From an uncultured Muribaculaceae bacterium (GTDB taxonomy: Bacteria > Bacteroidota > Bacteroidia > Bacteroidales > Muribaculaceae): DNA of 64,000 nt. The DNA lies in the NCBI GenBank assembly GCA_910586595.1, contig CAJUJB010000005.1, positions 1 through 64,000 on the forward strand. The letters run 5' to 3'. How positions within the stretch are numbered: the first letter of the stretch is position 1; each line of letters begins with the position of its first letter. Below, in pieces: positions 42,751-50,894 of this stretch. The notes beneath the pieces are model-generated. The model saw only the letters and a list, made by a program, of their open reading frames with translations, had not been told where the DNA came from and searched no databases. The position numbers and the translations under genes were made by a program.

Positions 42751-44744
42751 TTGGATTTGTCTTGCTCGCTCTGGCGGCGTTGGCTTTAGCTGTTATCAGT
42801 TGTCTGCCTGATGCCGCCGGGCTTTACACCTCGCCTCCCATGCTTGTGCTGTGGGGGGCGATGGCTGTATTCTCTTTGAGATATATAATCCATAAGCGAT
42901 TGTTCAAAAGACCTTCGGTATTTCTGGTGCATTTAGCATTCATAGTTATACTGATCGGAGGGGCTCTTACACACTTTTGGTCGACAGAGGAGCGTTTACA
43001 CCTGCGCCAGAACGAATCTATGAATTTTGCAGGCTATAGCATTACCTTGACAAAATTCGATATTGTTTACTATCCTGGAACCAAAACTCCGGCAGATTAT
43101 ATCAGCACTTTGGAAATTGACGGAGATACAGCTTCAGTGTCGATGAATAAAACAGTAGTAAAAGGGTCTCTAAGGTTATTTCAGACAGCATACGACCAGG
43201 ATGGCCTTGGCTCAATCATCACAGTGAGCCAGGATGCCAAGGGTACGACTGTGACCTATGTTGGGTATGCGCTCCTCGCTATAGGTATGATGTTGTGTTC
43301 CATACCTCGCAGAATCCGTAATATTTGCATTTTCATTTCCTTACTTATATTGCCCATGGGAGCTTCGGCAGCTCCAAAAAGTCTGCCAAAAGATATTGCA
43401 GAAAATATGGGGCACTTATATATCTACCATGGAGGGAGAATAAAACCCTTATCGACTCTGGCTTCTGATTTTACTTTGAAATTGTGTGGGTCGACATCGT
43501 ATAATGGATTAAGCGCTGAGCAAGTGTTTACTGGTTGGCTTTTTTACTATGATGCATGGAAAACGGAACCATGTATAAAAATAAAAGATAAGGCAAGCCG
43601 GCTTGCTATGGGGAATACTTCGGGATATGTCGCGTTAAAAGATTTTTTTAATTCAGATGGGTCGTACATATTCAAGGATGGTCTACATCCAGAGGCGAAC
43701 GAAAAGTTTGCGCTTGTATCGACTGCTGCAACTGGTGCAATATGGAGTATATTTCCCTATAACTCAGTAACGGGAATAGAGTGGCTGTCGCCGGTAGATG
43801 ACCTACCGGAAGATATGAATGTGGATCAATGGCATTTTACATCTCATTGTCTGAACTATCTTTCTGAGTTGATCAATACGGGCGAGCGGGAGAAGGCTTA
43901 TTCTGTAATTGAAAAGATTAAAGCATATCAGATTCAGGAAGCCGGGGAAGTATTGCCGAGTAGTTTGCAGACTTCGTGTGAGCGTGCATTTATGAAGCTT
44001 TCGCGCACTATTTTCCCTGCAATATTTGTGCTCGTTGCAGGATTGATTCTGTTCTTTTTCCCTCACCGATACGTCTGCGTCTCCATTTTAGGGGTTGCTT
44101 CAGTTTGGATTTTGTCCCTGATTGTATTAGAGTGGATTGCCGGTGGACGCTTACCGATGGCAAATGGGTATGAAACTATGCAATGGATGGCTCTGTCGGG
44201 CGCGCTTGGAGGAGTCTACGCGTCGCGTAGGTCTACGGCTAATACCTTGGGCCCAATCTGTCTCATTGTTGTGGCGTTGGCATTGATTGTCGCACGGATG
44301 GGGCAATCAAATCCACAGGTTAGTCTTTTGGTGCCAGTCCTTCGGTCACCTCTATTGTCCATCCATGTATTGACAGTTATGATTGCCTATGCTGGCTTAG
44401 CCATTATGGCACTTGCCGGAGCAGCTTGGTTGCTCGGCAAACGGGATGTGCTTGCGGTGTCGCGGAGAATGGTGCGTCCTGTCGTATTCCTATTGGCAAC
44501 CGGAATATTCATTGGCGCAGTCTGGGCCAATCAATCATGGGGCAGGTATTGGGGATGGGATCCCAAGGAAGTCTGGGCCCTTATAACTATGATTGTCTAT
44601 TCATTCCCTATACATACAGCTACGCTGAAATTTTTCAAGTGCGACCGCATATACGCGATTTATACTCTCGTCGCGTTTCTATGTGTGTTAATGACTTATT
44701 TTGGAGTCAACTTTGTATTAGGCGGCCTCCATAGCTACGCATAG
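42747..44744 (+). CDS. ResB-CcsA fusion cytochrome c assembly protein (CcsBA)
   Basis: A 665-residue inner-membrane protein that should export haem and attach it to apocytochromes c (System II). The N-terminal about 195 residues have the ResB features (helices, then a periplasmic beta-rich part). The C-terminal about 270 residues are CcsA with the WWD haem-handling motif at about residues 593-610 (WGRYWGWDPKEVW) and periplasmic His candidates in LSIHVLTVM and GGLHSYA. A long periplasmic section (about 210-420) separates them. It is shorter than proteobacterial CcsBA. It overlaps the di-haem gene as ATGA, so it may serve that protein in particular. Confidence 0.9.
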   Translation: MIGFVLLALAALALAVISCLPDAAGLYTSPPMLVLWGAMAVFSLRYIIHKRLFKRPSVFLVHLAFIVILIGGALTHFWSTEERLHLRQNESMNFAGYSITLTKFDIVYYPGTKTPADYISTLEIDGDTASVSMNKTVVKGSLRLFQTAYDQDGLGSIITVSQDAKGTTVTYVGYALLAIGMMLCSIPRRIRNICIFISLLILPMGASAAPKSLPKDIAENMGHLYIYHGGRIKPLSTLASDFTLKLCGSTSYNGLSAEQVFTGWLFYYDAWKTEPCIKIKDKASRLAMGNTSGYVALKDFFNSDGSYIFKDGLHPEANEKFALVSTAATGAIWSIFPYNSVTGIEWLSPVDDLPEDMNVDQWHFTSHCLNYLSELINTGEREKAYSVIEKIKAYQIQEAGEVLPSSLQTSCERAFMKLSRTIFPAIFVLVAGLILFFFPHRYVCVSILGVASVWILSLIVLEWIAGGRLPMANGYETMQWMALSGALGGVYASRRSTANTLGPICLIVVALALIVARMGQSNPQVSLLVPVLRSPLLSIHVLTVMIAYAGLAIMALAGAAWLLGKRDVLAVSRRMVRPVVFLLATGIFIGAVWANQSWGRYWGWDPKEVWALITMIVYSFPIHTATLKFFKCDRIYAIYTLVAFLCVLMTYFGVNFVLGGLHSYA

Positions 44745-44746
44745 AG

Positions 44747-44787
44747 TTTCAGACCGGTATTATCAGCATCGGAATATCGGTCTGAAA
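44747..44787. terminator. hairpin at the convergent ends of ccsBA-like and usp-like genes
   Basis: Perfect 10-bp arms (44747-44756 and 44778-44787) with a 21-nt loop, overlapping the end of the universal stress gene. No U tract follows on either strand, so its role as terminator is uncertain. Confidence 0.45.
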
Positions 44788-45861
44788 TAAAATCTTGTGA
44801 GCCAGCCCCGGATTGAAGAGTCGGCTGAATGCATTTCGTTTCCGATTCGGCACAACAATGAGGTCGAAATTATGTGTACGGTGCAGCTCGGCGAATTCTT
44901 TATCGCCATCCGCCTGACAGATTGGAACACTTACAAAGTGATAATGGCGGAAGTTATTGCGGCAATATTCGCTCAATCGCCTTAATGCTTTGTCGGCTGA
45001 AGTATCACTGAATCTCTTTTTCTTAGGGATATGTACTATGGTGACTGACGCCTCGGAGTTTCCGAATAGCCGATACAGGGCATCTATAGCGAGAATATCG
45101 TCTTGATTAAGATTGCTGAAGAAAAGAATATTTGAAGGATTAAGAGAGGCTTCGAGAGGCAGAGGCTCGGGCACGGTAAGTACGGTGAATCTCCCTTCAT
45201 CAAGCACTTCGGCAGTGACGCTGCCAATCATTTCACTCTCTTTTTTATCGGCTCCACGTGTTCCCATTATGATTAATCTGGGGAACGTTTGCTTGGCAGA
45301 TTCGATAATCGCATCTTCCGGTACGCCTTCAACTACAGTGTGGGTAAATTTTACAACAGGAATATCACCTCGACGCATAGCAGCCCGGAGCCTGTCTGCA
45401 AAGTGATTCATGAGCTTGCGGGCATTATCAATCAGTTGTTCCCGAGCCCCGGTTTCTCCTATCTCATAAGAGAGAGAATCTGTGAACTGGACATTGCCTG
45501 CAATATAAGGGTCGATATAACTGTAGAGGAACAGCAAGTCTGATTGCTGCCGGAAGGCTATATGGCTTGCCACACATGCTGCTTTATACGAGTTTTCGCT
45601 CAGATCTACCGGCACGAGTATGGTATGAGCCGGAGAGGATGATGGTGCGGAAGTTTCTCCGAAAAGCTCGCGGTTTTCAATAATCCGGAGAGCGAGTGGC
45701 AGATCATCTTCCTTGATTCGTACACGCACGCCGGAAGAGAATCCGGGAACTTCCAGATTCACATTGTTCAACTCGACTTTGACGCCCTCATTCTCGAGCA
45801 TAGTGCGTAGAGCGAGAGCTTTCTCATAAGTATGGATTGCTACAGTGATAAGGCGTGCCAT
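44749..45861 (-). CDS. DUF2007 and tandem universal stress protein
   Basis: A 370-residue cytosolic protein combining an N-terminal DUF2007-like part (about 1-65, ITVAIHTYEKALALRTMLENE) with two universal stress (UspA) domains (about 78-225 and 230-370). The first has a good ATP-type motif, MGTRGADKKESEMIGSVTAE (GxnGxS-like in Usp proteins); the second has only VPNRKRNAFSRLFN. It is probably a stress-induced regulator or chaperone-like protein. The gene follows the HTH gene's terminator, so it must have its own promoter, which I did not see clearly. Confidence 0.83.
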   Translation of the reverse strand: MARLITVAIHTYEKALALRTMLENEGVKVELNNVNLEVPGFSSGVRVRIKEDDLPLALRIIENRELFGETSAPSSSPAHTILVPVDLSENSYKAACVASHIAFRQQSDLLFLYSYIDPYIAGNVQFTDSLSYEIGETGAREQLIDNARKLMNHFADRLRAAMRRGDIPVVKFTHTVVEGVPEDAIIESAKQTFPRLIIMGTRGADKKESEMIGSVTAEVLDEGRFTVLTVPEPLPLEASLNPSNILFFSNLNQDDILAIDALYRLFGNSEASVTIVHIPKKKRFSDTSADKALRRLSEYCRNNFRHYHFVSVPICQADGDKEFAELHRTHNFDLIVVPNRKRNAFSRLFNPGLAHKILFQTDIPMLIIPV

Positions 45862-45877
45862 ATTTCAAATAGTATCT

Positions 45878-45912
45878 AAAAAAAGGACGTGGCACATATG
45901 GCCGACGTCCTT
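45878..45912 (-). terminator. Rho-independent terminator of the small HTH gene
   Basis: On the minus strand an 8-bp stem (5' arm 45905-45912, 3' arm 45883-45890) with an inner GGC/GCC, followed by seven U residues. It ends close to the start of the universal stress gene. Confidence 0.75.
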
Positions 45913-45946
45913 GTATTTTGATGAATGACCGAGATGAGAGGATTTT

Positions 45947-46204
45947 TTATTCGGCTTCTTGAGTTTGAAGTATTTCTACAGCCATGTCGTAGATAGTGCT
46001 GTCGTCAAGAACAACAATACCGCCGTCGGGGCCCGGTTCAATATGTACACCACAGTTCTTGCCGAAGTCATAGTTGCTGCCACCGAAGTAGTTGCGAACG
46101 GTCTGAACAGTGGTGTTAAGCCTGTCTGCAATCTGATGCATCGATCCGTCGGGAAGGCGATCTTTGAGGCGACGGAGTTCGTTGAAGGTGATTGTCTTGG
46201 TCAT
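45947..46204 (-). CDS. small helix-turn-helix DNA-binding protein
   Basis: An 85-residue cytosolic protein. Residues about 15-40 read LPDGSMHQIADRLNTTVQTVRNYF in sense order, a helix-turn-helix with an exposed recognition helix. I have seen this small family in Bacteroidales genomes but know no function for it. The rest is an acidic tail (PGPDGGIVVLDDSTIYDMAVEILQTQ). It has its own promoter (46254-46285) and terminator (45878-45912), so it is a single-gene unit; a perfect 18-bp palindrome lies just upstream of the promoter. Confidence 0.7.
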   Translation of the reverse strand: MTKTITFNELRRLKDRLPDGSMHQIADRLNTTVQTVRNYFGGSNYDFGKNCGVHIEPGPDGGIVVLDDSTIYDMAVEILQTQEAE

Positions 46205-46253
46205 ATCGTGAGGGTATTTAAGGTGAGTGATATGTTTTGTTGTTTTGTGGTTA

Positions 46254-46285
46254 CTAAGTTAATGTCAATTTTCTTACTAAACAAA
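46254..46285 (-). promoter_or_regulatory. promoter of the small HTH gene
   Basis: On the minus strand TTTG (46282-46285), a 20-bp spacer and TAACTTAG (46254-46261), one base off the -7 consensus. The start codon lies 49 bp downstream. Confidence 0.6.
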
Positions 46286-46304
46286 CAAAAGGGCTAAAAA
46301 TTTC

Positions 46305-46322
46305 ATATGTTTTAAAACATAT
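46305..46322. promoter_or_regulatory. 18-bp palindrome upstream of the small HTH gene
   Basis: ATATGTTTTAAAACATAT is a perfect palindrome 20 bp upstream of the HTH gene's -33 box. It could be a binding site, for example for the HTH protein itself, although AT-rich palindromes also arise by chance. Confidence 0.4.
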
Positions 46323-46387
46323 TTTTGCTTTAGTGTTGCTGATTAGTAAGTTATGGCGTCTATTGGAAAAAATATTTTTTTATAATG

Positions 46388-47167
46388 TCATATTCTTTCC
46401 ACGTCGCTTGCTCTAAGCCAAGCCTTGGTGCCGTTGTTAATCTTAACGTTATACCAGCGTGGTGACACAGGGTCGTCGGGTGTGGCAACAGAGTCGACAA
46501 TCTCGACTTTTGTGCCTTCATGGATAGTCACAACTTTATCAGAAGCCGAACCAGCAGCGCGGGGAGCTGACGAGAGTTGGGTAGAGGGCTTTATAACTAC
46601 GGCGGACTCATGCGATGAAGCCGCCTCAAGCGCATCAGAAGCTACATAGAGGACATAGGCAAATATAAATAACAGTACAATGCCTCCAAAAAAGCCAGTC
46701 TTACGCATGGCTATGCTCCGGGAGAATATATAAAGGGCGATTGCCGCGATGAACAGAGCGAAGACTCCGAAGGCAATCCATGCCCAGGTATCGGCTTTAG
46801 CAGCAGCTACAACACTCCGATGCATTTTTGCAAAGAACGCCGTATCGTCTTCTGGGCGATCCTGTATTCTTGACCTTACAAAATCGAGATTTTGTCTTGC
46901 ATCAGCATCGGTAGGATTAATGCGGAGTGCCCGTTCGTAGCTGATTACGGCTTTGCCCAGATTATCGTTGCGGAAGTAGGCATTTCCAAGATTATAATAA
47001 ACGGTTGCACTTTGTCCGTCGCGAGCGAGGCTTTCAAGGTAAAGGGAGATCGCTTCGCGATAATTTTCCTTGTTATATGCGGAGTCTGCCTGCTGGGCAA
47101 AGCTCGAGGCAGATACCTCAAGAGTTGCCACGCTAATAAGCAGGAGGGTAAGAATCTTCTTTATCAT
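46388..47167 (-). CDS. batE: BatE (TPR and SH3-like membrane protein)
   Basis: Last gene of the Bat aerotolerance operon. The 259-residue protein has a signal sequence (about 1-24), two or three tetratricopeptide repeats (about 25-100: YYNLGNAYFRNDNLGKAVIS), two membrane helices (about 128-180) and a C-terminal SH3-like segment (about 205-259, KVEIVDS...WYNVKINNGTKAWL). This order is the usual one for BatE. It is thought to form an envelope complex with the other Bat proteins. It starts 13 bp after the batD stop. Confidence 0.87.
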   Translation of the reverse strand: MIKKILTLLLISVATLEVSASSFAQQADSAYNKENYREAISLYLESLARDGQSATVYYNLGNAYFRNDNLGKAVISYERALRINPTDADARQNLDFVRSRIQDRPEDDTAFFAKMHRSVVAAAKADTWAWIAFGVFALFIAAIALYIFSRSIAMRKTGFFGGIVLLFIFAYVLYVASDALEAASSHESAVVIKPSTQLSSAPRAAGSASDKVVTIHEGTKVEIVDSVATPDDPVSPRWYNVKINNGTKAWLRASDVERI

Positions 47168-47180
47168 AACTGAAAAGATC

Positions 47181-48992
47181 TTATTTTTTCACATCTTCAA
47201 TATTCTTAATAGCTGCCGTTGCCTTATTGTAGAGATCTGCGACCTCTGCCTCAGAGTGCTGAGGGGTGAAGCGTGCCATCTCACACTCATCAAGTACATC
47301 AAGCACACGGGCTGTGTCACTTTCAGAGAGACCGTAAGCATGGAGCTTTTCGGCAACATTATCACGGGTGAGCTGAGATGCTGAAATGGAGAGTTTATCG
47401 CTTATATAACCCCAAAGTGCCTTGGCGAGTGATGCATAGAAGCGATCGTTGTCGTGGGCATTCATGGCGGCTCGAGCTTCGCGCAAACGTTTGGTGGCAA
47501 CTCGTCCGGCCTTAGCGAGTTTACGTCCGGTGACATCAGCCTGGAGGCGGATATGGCGGCGATATACTATGGCAAGAAGGATAAGAATGAGGACTACAAA
47601 GACGTATGCCATCCAGTATAGAGAACTCTGGAAGGTATAAATCACTTCATGTGACTGCTGCTCTGATTCCGACGGCTTGATATGGAGGATGTCGTTGATG
47701 ACATTGTCAATCGTTGTCTGTTGTGTGACAGCAGCTGTGCCGTTGCCACGAAGTACTCGGATTGGCATATCCGGCACCTCAATTGTCTCGTATTTTCCCG
47801 TCTCCGGATTGAAGAAGGCGAAAGGAACACCTTCGATTGTGAAATTACCAACTTCCTGCGGTACAATGGTAAAATCTGTACGGAAGGTTCCGCTCATATT
47901 GGCTCCACCTACCACATGTGCGTCGATGTCTGCCTTGGGGGTATATGCATCGATGCCAGCTGGGAAAAGAACAGAAGGCTCTGATAGATATTTGATATTG
48001 CCTCGTCCTTTGATGATATACGAGTAAACTGAGGCTTCGTTAGTGCGCATCAACTCGGGCTCGAGAGTAGTAGAGACTGTAAATTGACCAACAGCACCAT
48101 TGAAGGCGGCAGGCTTAGGCTCGGGAAGCGGTTTTACTTGTAGTGAAGCTGCGTTAGAAGAAGTTGTGATCTCCTTTTCAACAGGTCTTTGGGTACGGAA
48201 GAATCCCATGTTCACCGTTTCATACTGAACGATGGTTACATCGTAGCTGCCAGAGTTGACGCTTAGCTTACCTGATTTCTGAGGGTAAAGGAGTAAACGT
48301 TTCAGAACCGCTGTATGATAATTCTGGCCATTGTAATGCTCCATGGAGGTTTCCATATTTACCGGAAGTTCCTCACACAGAAAACCTTCGAATGCTGGCT
48401 GAGTGGTGGGCATAAACGACGAAATGTCGTATTTGGTATATACCTTGATGGTGGCAACTACGGGTTCTTGCTCATAAACTGAGGATTTTGAAAAGCTTAC
48501 ACGCACCAGTAGGTCATCTGCCGACACACGGCCGGCGCTTGGCTGAGGTGAAGACGAACCTCCAGGTACACTGCCGGCGGCGCCTGCTCCAGCTGACTGC
48601 TTGTCGGCAGGAAGAATCTGGAAAGATGTGCGGTGTGAGCGAAGTGTTTTTCCTCCGCAGCTAACAGACACTTCCGGAACTTCAACGGTGCCAGGCGTCT
48701 CAGCCTGATATGTGAAAGAGTAGTCAATTGAGCTAGATGTTGACATACGCCCATTGATAATCTGGGTGCTCTGCATTGTAGAAGTTGCGGGGCCGAATAA
48801 CAATACGCAACCTTCAAGCTGAGGGGCAGACGGGGGATTAGCTTCACCATCTGTCAGACGGAAGGTGAGCATGAATTTTCGTCCTTGCTCAACATTTCGC
48901 GGAGGTACGAGTGCAAACGAGGCCTGCTGAGCTACTGCAGCCAGGGCTGAGAAGGTCAGCAGAAGGAATAGTGTGAAACGTTTGATGCTCAT
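47181..48992 (-). CDS. batD: BatD (oxygen-tolerance protein)
   Basis: A 603-residue envelope protein of the BatD family. It has a signal peptide (about 1-21), several beta-sandwich repeats (about 25-445) and one membrane helix (about 451-470, SSLYWMAYVFVVLILILLAI), then a cytoplasmic helical tail with the LAKALWGYISDKLSISASQLTRDN motif common to BatD. It probably holds the BatA/BatB complex in the membrane. A gap of 30 bp separates it from batC upstream. Confidence 0.9.
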   Translation of the reverse strand: MSIKRFTLFLLLTFSALAAVAQQASFALVPPRNVEQGRKFMLTFRLTDGEANPPSAPQLEGCVLLFGPATSTMQSTQIINGRMSTSSSIDYSFTYQAETPGTVEVPEVSVSCGGKTLRSHRTSFQILPADKQSAGAGAAGSVPGGSSSPQPSAGRVSADDLLVRVSFSKSSVYEQEPVVATIKVYTKYDISSFMPTTQPAFEGFLCEELPVNMETSMEHYNGQNYHTAVLKRLLLYPQKSGKLSVNSGSYDVTIVQYETVNMGFFRTQRPVEKEITTSSNAASLQVKPLPEPKPAAFNGAVGQFTVSTTLEPELMRTNEASVYSYIIKGRGNIKYLSEPSVLFPAGIDAYTPKADIDAHVVGGANMSGTFRTDFTIVPQEVGNFTIEGVPFAFFNPETGKYETIEVPDMPIRVLRGNGTAAVTQQTTIDNVINDILHIKPSESEQQSHEVIYTFQSSLYWMAYVFVVLILILLAIVYRRHIRLQADVTGRKLAKAGRVATKRLREARAAMNAHDNDRFYASLAKALWGYISDKLSISASQLTRDNVAEKLHAYGLSESDTARVLDVLDECEMARFTPQHSEAEVADLYNKATAAIKNIEDVKK

Positions 48993-49022
48993 AAATTCAA
49001 AAGTCGGGTTAAACAGCTGTTA

Positions 49023-49841
49023 TTACCAAGGTTTGTCGGTTTGAGGACGCCCAGCAGGTTGTTCTTGTTCCTTAACCTTTTTACGAGTCTGATTCTCCTT
49101 ATTCTGCATGGATTGGAGAATCTGTTGGGCAGATTGAGTCATCTGCTGAGGTTGAGGTTGCTGCTGTTGTTGTTGCTGGTCCTGCTGTTGATCCTGATTC
49201 TGATCTTGGTTCTGATCCTGTTGCTGCTGTTGATCTTGTTGATCTTGATTCTGGTCTTGGTTCTGATCCTGATTTTCCTGTTCTTCTTTTTTGAGTTGGG
49301 CAAGCCTGAGATTCTCTCTGGCTTCCATATTGTCAGGATTCAGACGGAGGGCACTTTTATAGAGGGCAATACTTTGATCGTACTGCTCATCGTTGAATGA
49401 TATATTGCCAAGGTTGTAATACGCCTTCTCAGCAATCTCAGGTTGATACTGTCGCGCATCAGGGATAAGTTCTTCAAAAATGGCGGCCGCTTGCATGCGC
49501 GGATCGTTCTGAGTTCCCTTATTATCATCCGACTGTAATTTAAGCAGAGTGACTGCTTTATTGTAGCGGGCGCGTATCGAACCGGAATTTACGTCAAGAG
49601 CTTTGTCGTACTCTTCAAGAGCTTCGTGATATTTTTCTTTTTCAAAAAGGGAATTTCCTCGACGTATGTCATTGCGCTCCGCCTTATAGGATTTGGACGG
49701 AGTATTATATTCGGCTTGCCTCTGAGGCTGTACCGGTTCTTGAATCTGCGCGGTATCGGGGCCTTGTGGCATTGCAAGTTGAGCGTTTGCCATGCATGAT
49801 GCCACGATAAGGAGAGATATGGAAATTGCTGATTTCTTCAT
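49023..49841 (-). CDS. batC: BatC (TPR protein with Gln/Asp/Asn-rich tail)
   Basis: A 272-residue exported protein of the Bat operon. I start it at the ATG at 49841, where it overlaps the batB stop as ATGA and gives a signal peptide (MKKSAISISLLIVASCMANAQ trimmed to its first 21 residues). Three tetratricopeptide repeats cover about residues 55-190. After residue about 195 comes a long low-complexity run of Gln, Asp and Asn, then a short Pro/Gln segment and a conserved GRPQTDKPW-type end. The DNA under that run is a set of near-repeats. Confidence 0.88.
   Translation of the reverse strand: MKKSAISISLLIVASCMANAQLAMPQGPDTAQIQEPVQPQRQAEYNTPSKSYKAERNDIRRGNSLFEKEKYHEALEEYDKALDVNSGSIRARYNKAVTLLKLQSDDNKGTQNDPRMQAAAIFEELIPDARQYQPEIAEKAYYNLGNISFNDEQYDQSIALYKSALRLNPDNMEARENLRLAQLKKEEQENQDQNQDQNQDQQDQQQQQDQNQDQNQDQQQDQQQQQQQPQPQQMTQSAQQILQSMQNKENQTRKKVKEQEQPAGRPQTDKPW
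49144..49287 (-). repeat. imperfect short tandem repeats within batC
   Basis: The Gln/Asp/Asn tail of BatC is encoded by imperfect repeats of 6-12 bp units, such as CAGGATCAG and AACCAAGACCAG on the minus strand. Such tracts are prone to length change by slippage, always in frame when whole codons are gained or lost. Confidence 0.75.
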
Positions 49842-50884
49842 CGTTTTTCCTCCTTTTTTGCAGCGACTGCTTCTTTGGAGAAGAAGTTGATGCCTTTGAG
49901 CCAACTAATCTTTCGGTTGACAATGAATACATCGATTAAAATGAACACGAATGCCAGGAATGCGAAGGTGGGGAATTGCTCTGCCCCTGCAGTATAGCTT
50001 ACCGTACTGAACTCAGATTTCTGGAGTTTGTCAAGTTGTGATTCCAGATCTCCCAGCGCGGATGGAGATGCTCCGTTGACGTAAATGCCATCGCCGGCAC
50101 GAGCAATGTCGTCGGCGAGTTTCTCATTAAGAGCTGTAACAACCGGTGCGCCTTCTGCAGTTGAAAAACCAGGCAGGACGGCCCCGGTGGAGGTGCCAAG
50201 ACCAATTACATCAATCTGGATGCCATTCTCGGCTGCTAACTTGGCTGCATCAATGGCGGCGCCTTCATGATCTTCAGCATCTGTAATGAGAATAATGGCT
50301 TTATGCATGTCTTCTGCTGGAGAAAAACCATTCATGGCCATTTTGATTGCACTTGCAATATCCGTTCCTTGATAAGCAATCAAAGATGGATTAAGCTCGT
50401 TTAGGTACATTTTTGCAGTATAGAAGTCGGAGGTAAGAGGCATCTGCATCTTAGACTGACCTGCGAAAATAACTAAACCAACTTTATCATTATCCAGGCG
50501 GTCAACTAATTTTTCCAAAAGTAGACGCGCACGGTCAAGACGACTTACACCATCAGGCCGATCGGTAGAAGATGCAAGCATGGAGTTTGAAACGTCGAAT
50601 GCAATCATTACCTCGATGCCAGCCGCTGTTTCCTGCTGTTCTTTTGCCCCAGCACGAGGACGGGCCAACATCACAACCATGGATGCCAGCGCAATCAAAG
50701 CTAATGTAATTTTGATGGCCGGGGTATATTTGGATGCATCCGGCATAAGTCGGGCAACAACGTCGGGGCGGCCGAAACGACGTAATTTTGCCCGTCTGGC
50801 CGCGCGGGCTGCCAGATAGAGCAGCACAAAGCCCGGCACAAGTGCGAGCATGTAGAGATATTGCGGGTGTGCGAAATCAAACAT
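49838..50884 (-). CDS. batB: BatB (von Willebrand A membrane protein)
   Basis: A 348-residue inner-membrane protein. It has two N-terminal helices (about 8-28 and 58-75), a von Willebrand A domain (about 88-295) with a complete MIDAS start DVSNS (Asp97, Ser99, Ser101), and a C-terminal helix (about 307-327). The order is that of BatA/BatB. It overlaps batC as ATGA and lies 10 bp after batA. Confidence 0.93.
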   Translation of the reverse strand: MFDFAHPQYLYMLALVPGFVLLYLAARAARRAKLRRFGRPDVVARLMPDASKYTPAIKITLALIALASMVVMLARPRAGAKEQQETAAGIEVMIAFDVSNSMLASSTDRPDGVSRLDRARLLLEKLVDRLDNDKVGLVIFAGQSKMQMPLTSDFYTAKMYLNELNPSLIAYQGTDIASAIKMAMNGFSPAEDMHKAIILITDAEDHEGAAIDAAKLAAENGIQIDVIGLGTSTGAVLPGFSTAEGAPVVTALNEKLADDIARAGDGIYVNGASPSALGDLESQLDKLQKSEFSTVSYTAGAEQFPTFAFLAFVFILIDVFIVNRKISWLKGINFFSKEAVAAKKEEKR

Positions 50885-50894
50885 AGAACATCAA

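Noticed and set aside
44747..44787. strong bidirectional terminator
   Set aside because: The stem is perfect but no U tract follows on either strand, so I kept it only as a low-confidence hairpin.
49144..49287. CRISPR-like repeat array
   Set aside because: The repeats are 6-12 bp, lie inside a coding frame and have no spacers; they encode a Gln/Asp/Asn run in BatC.
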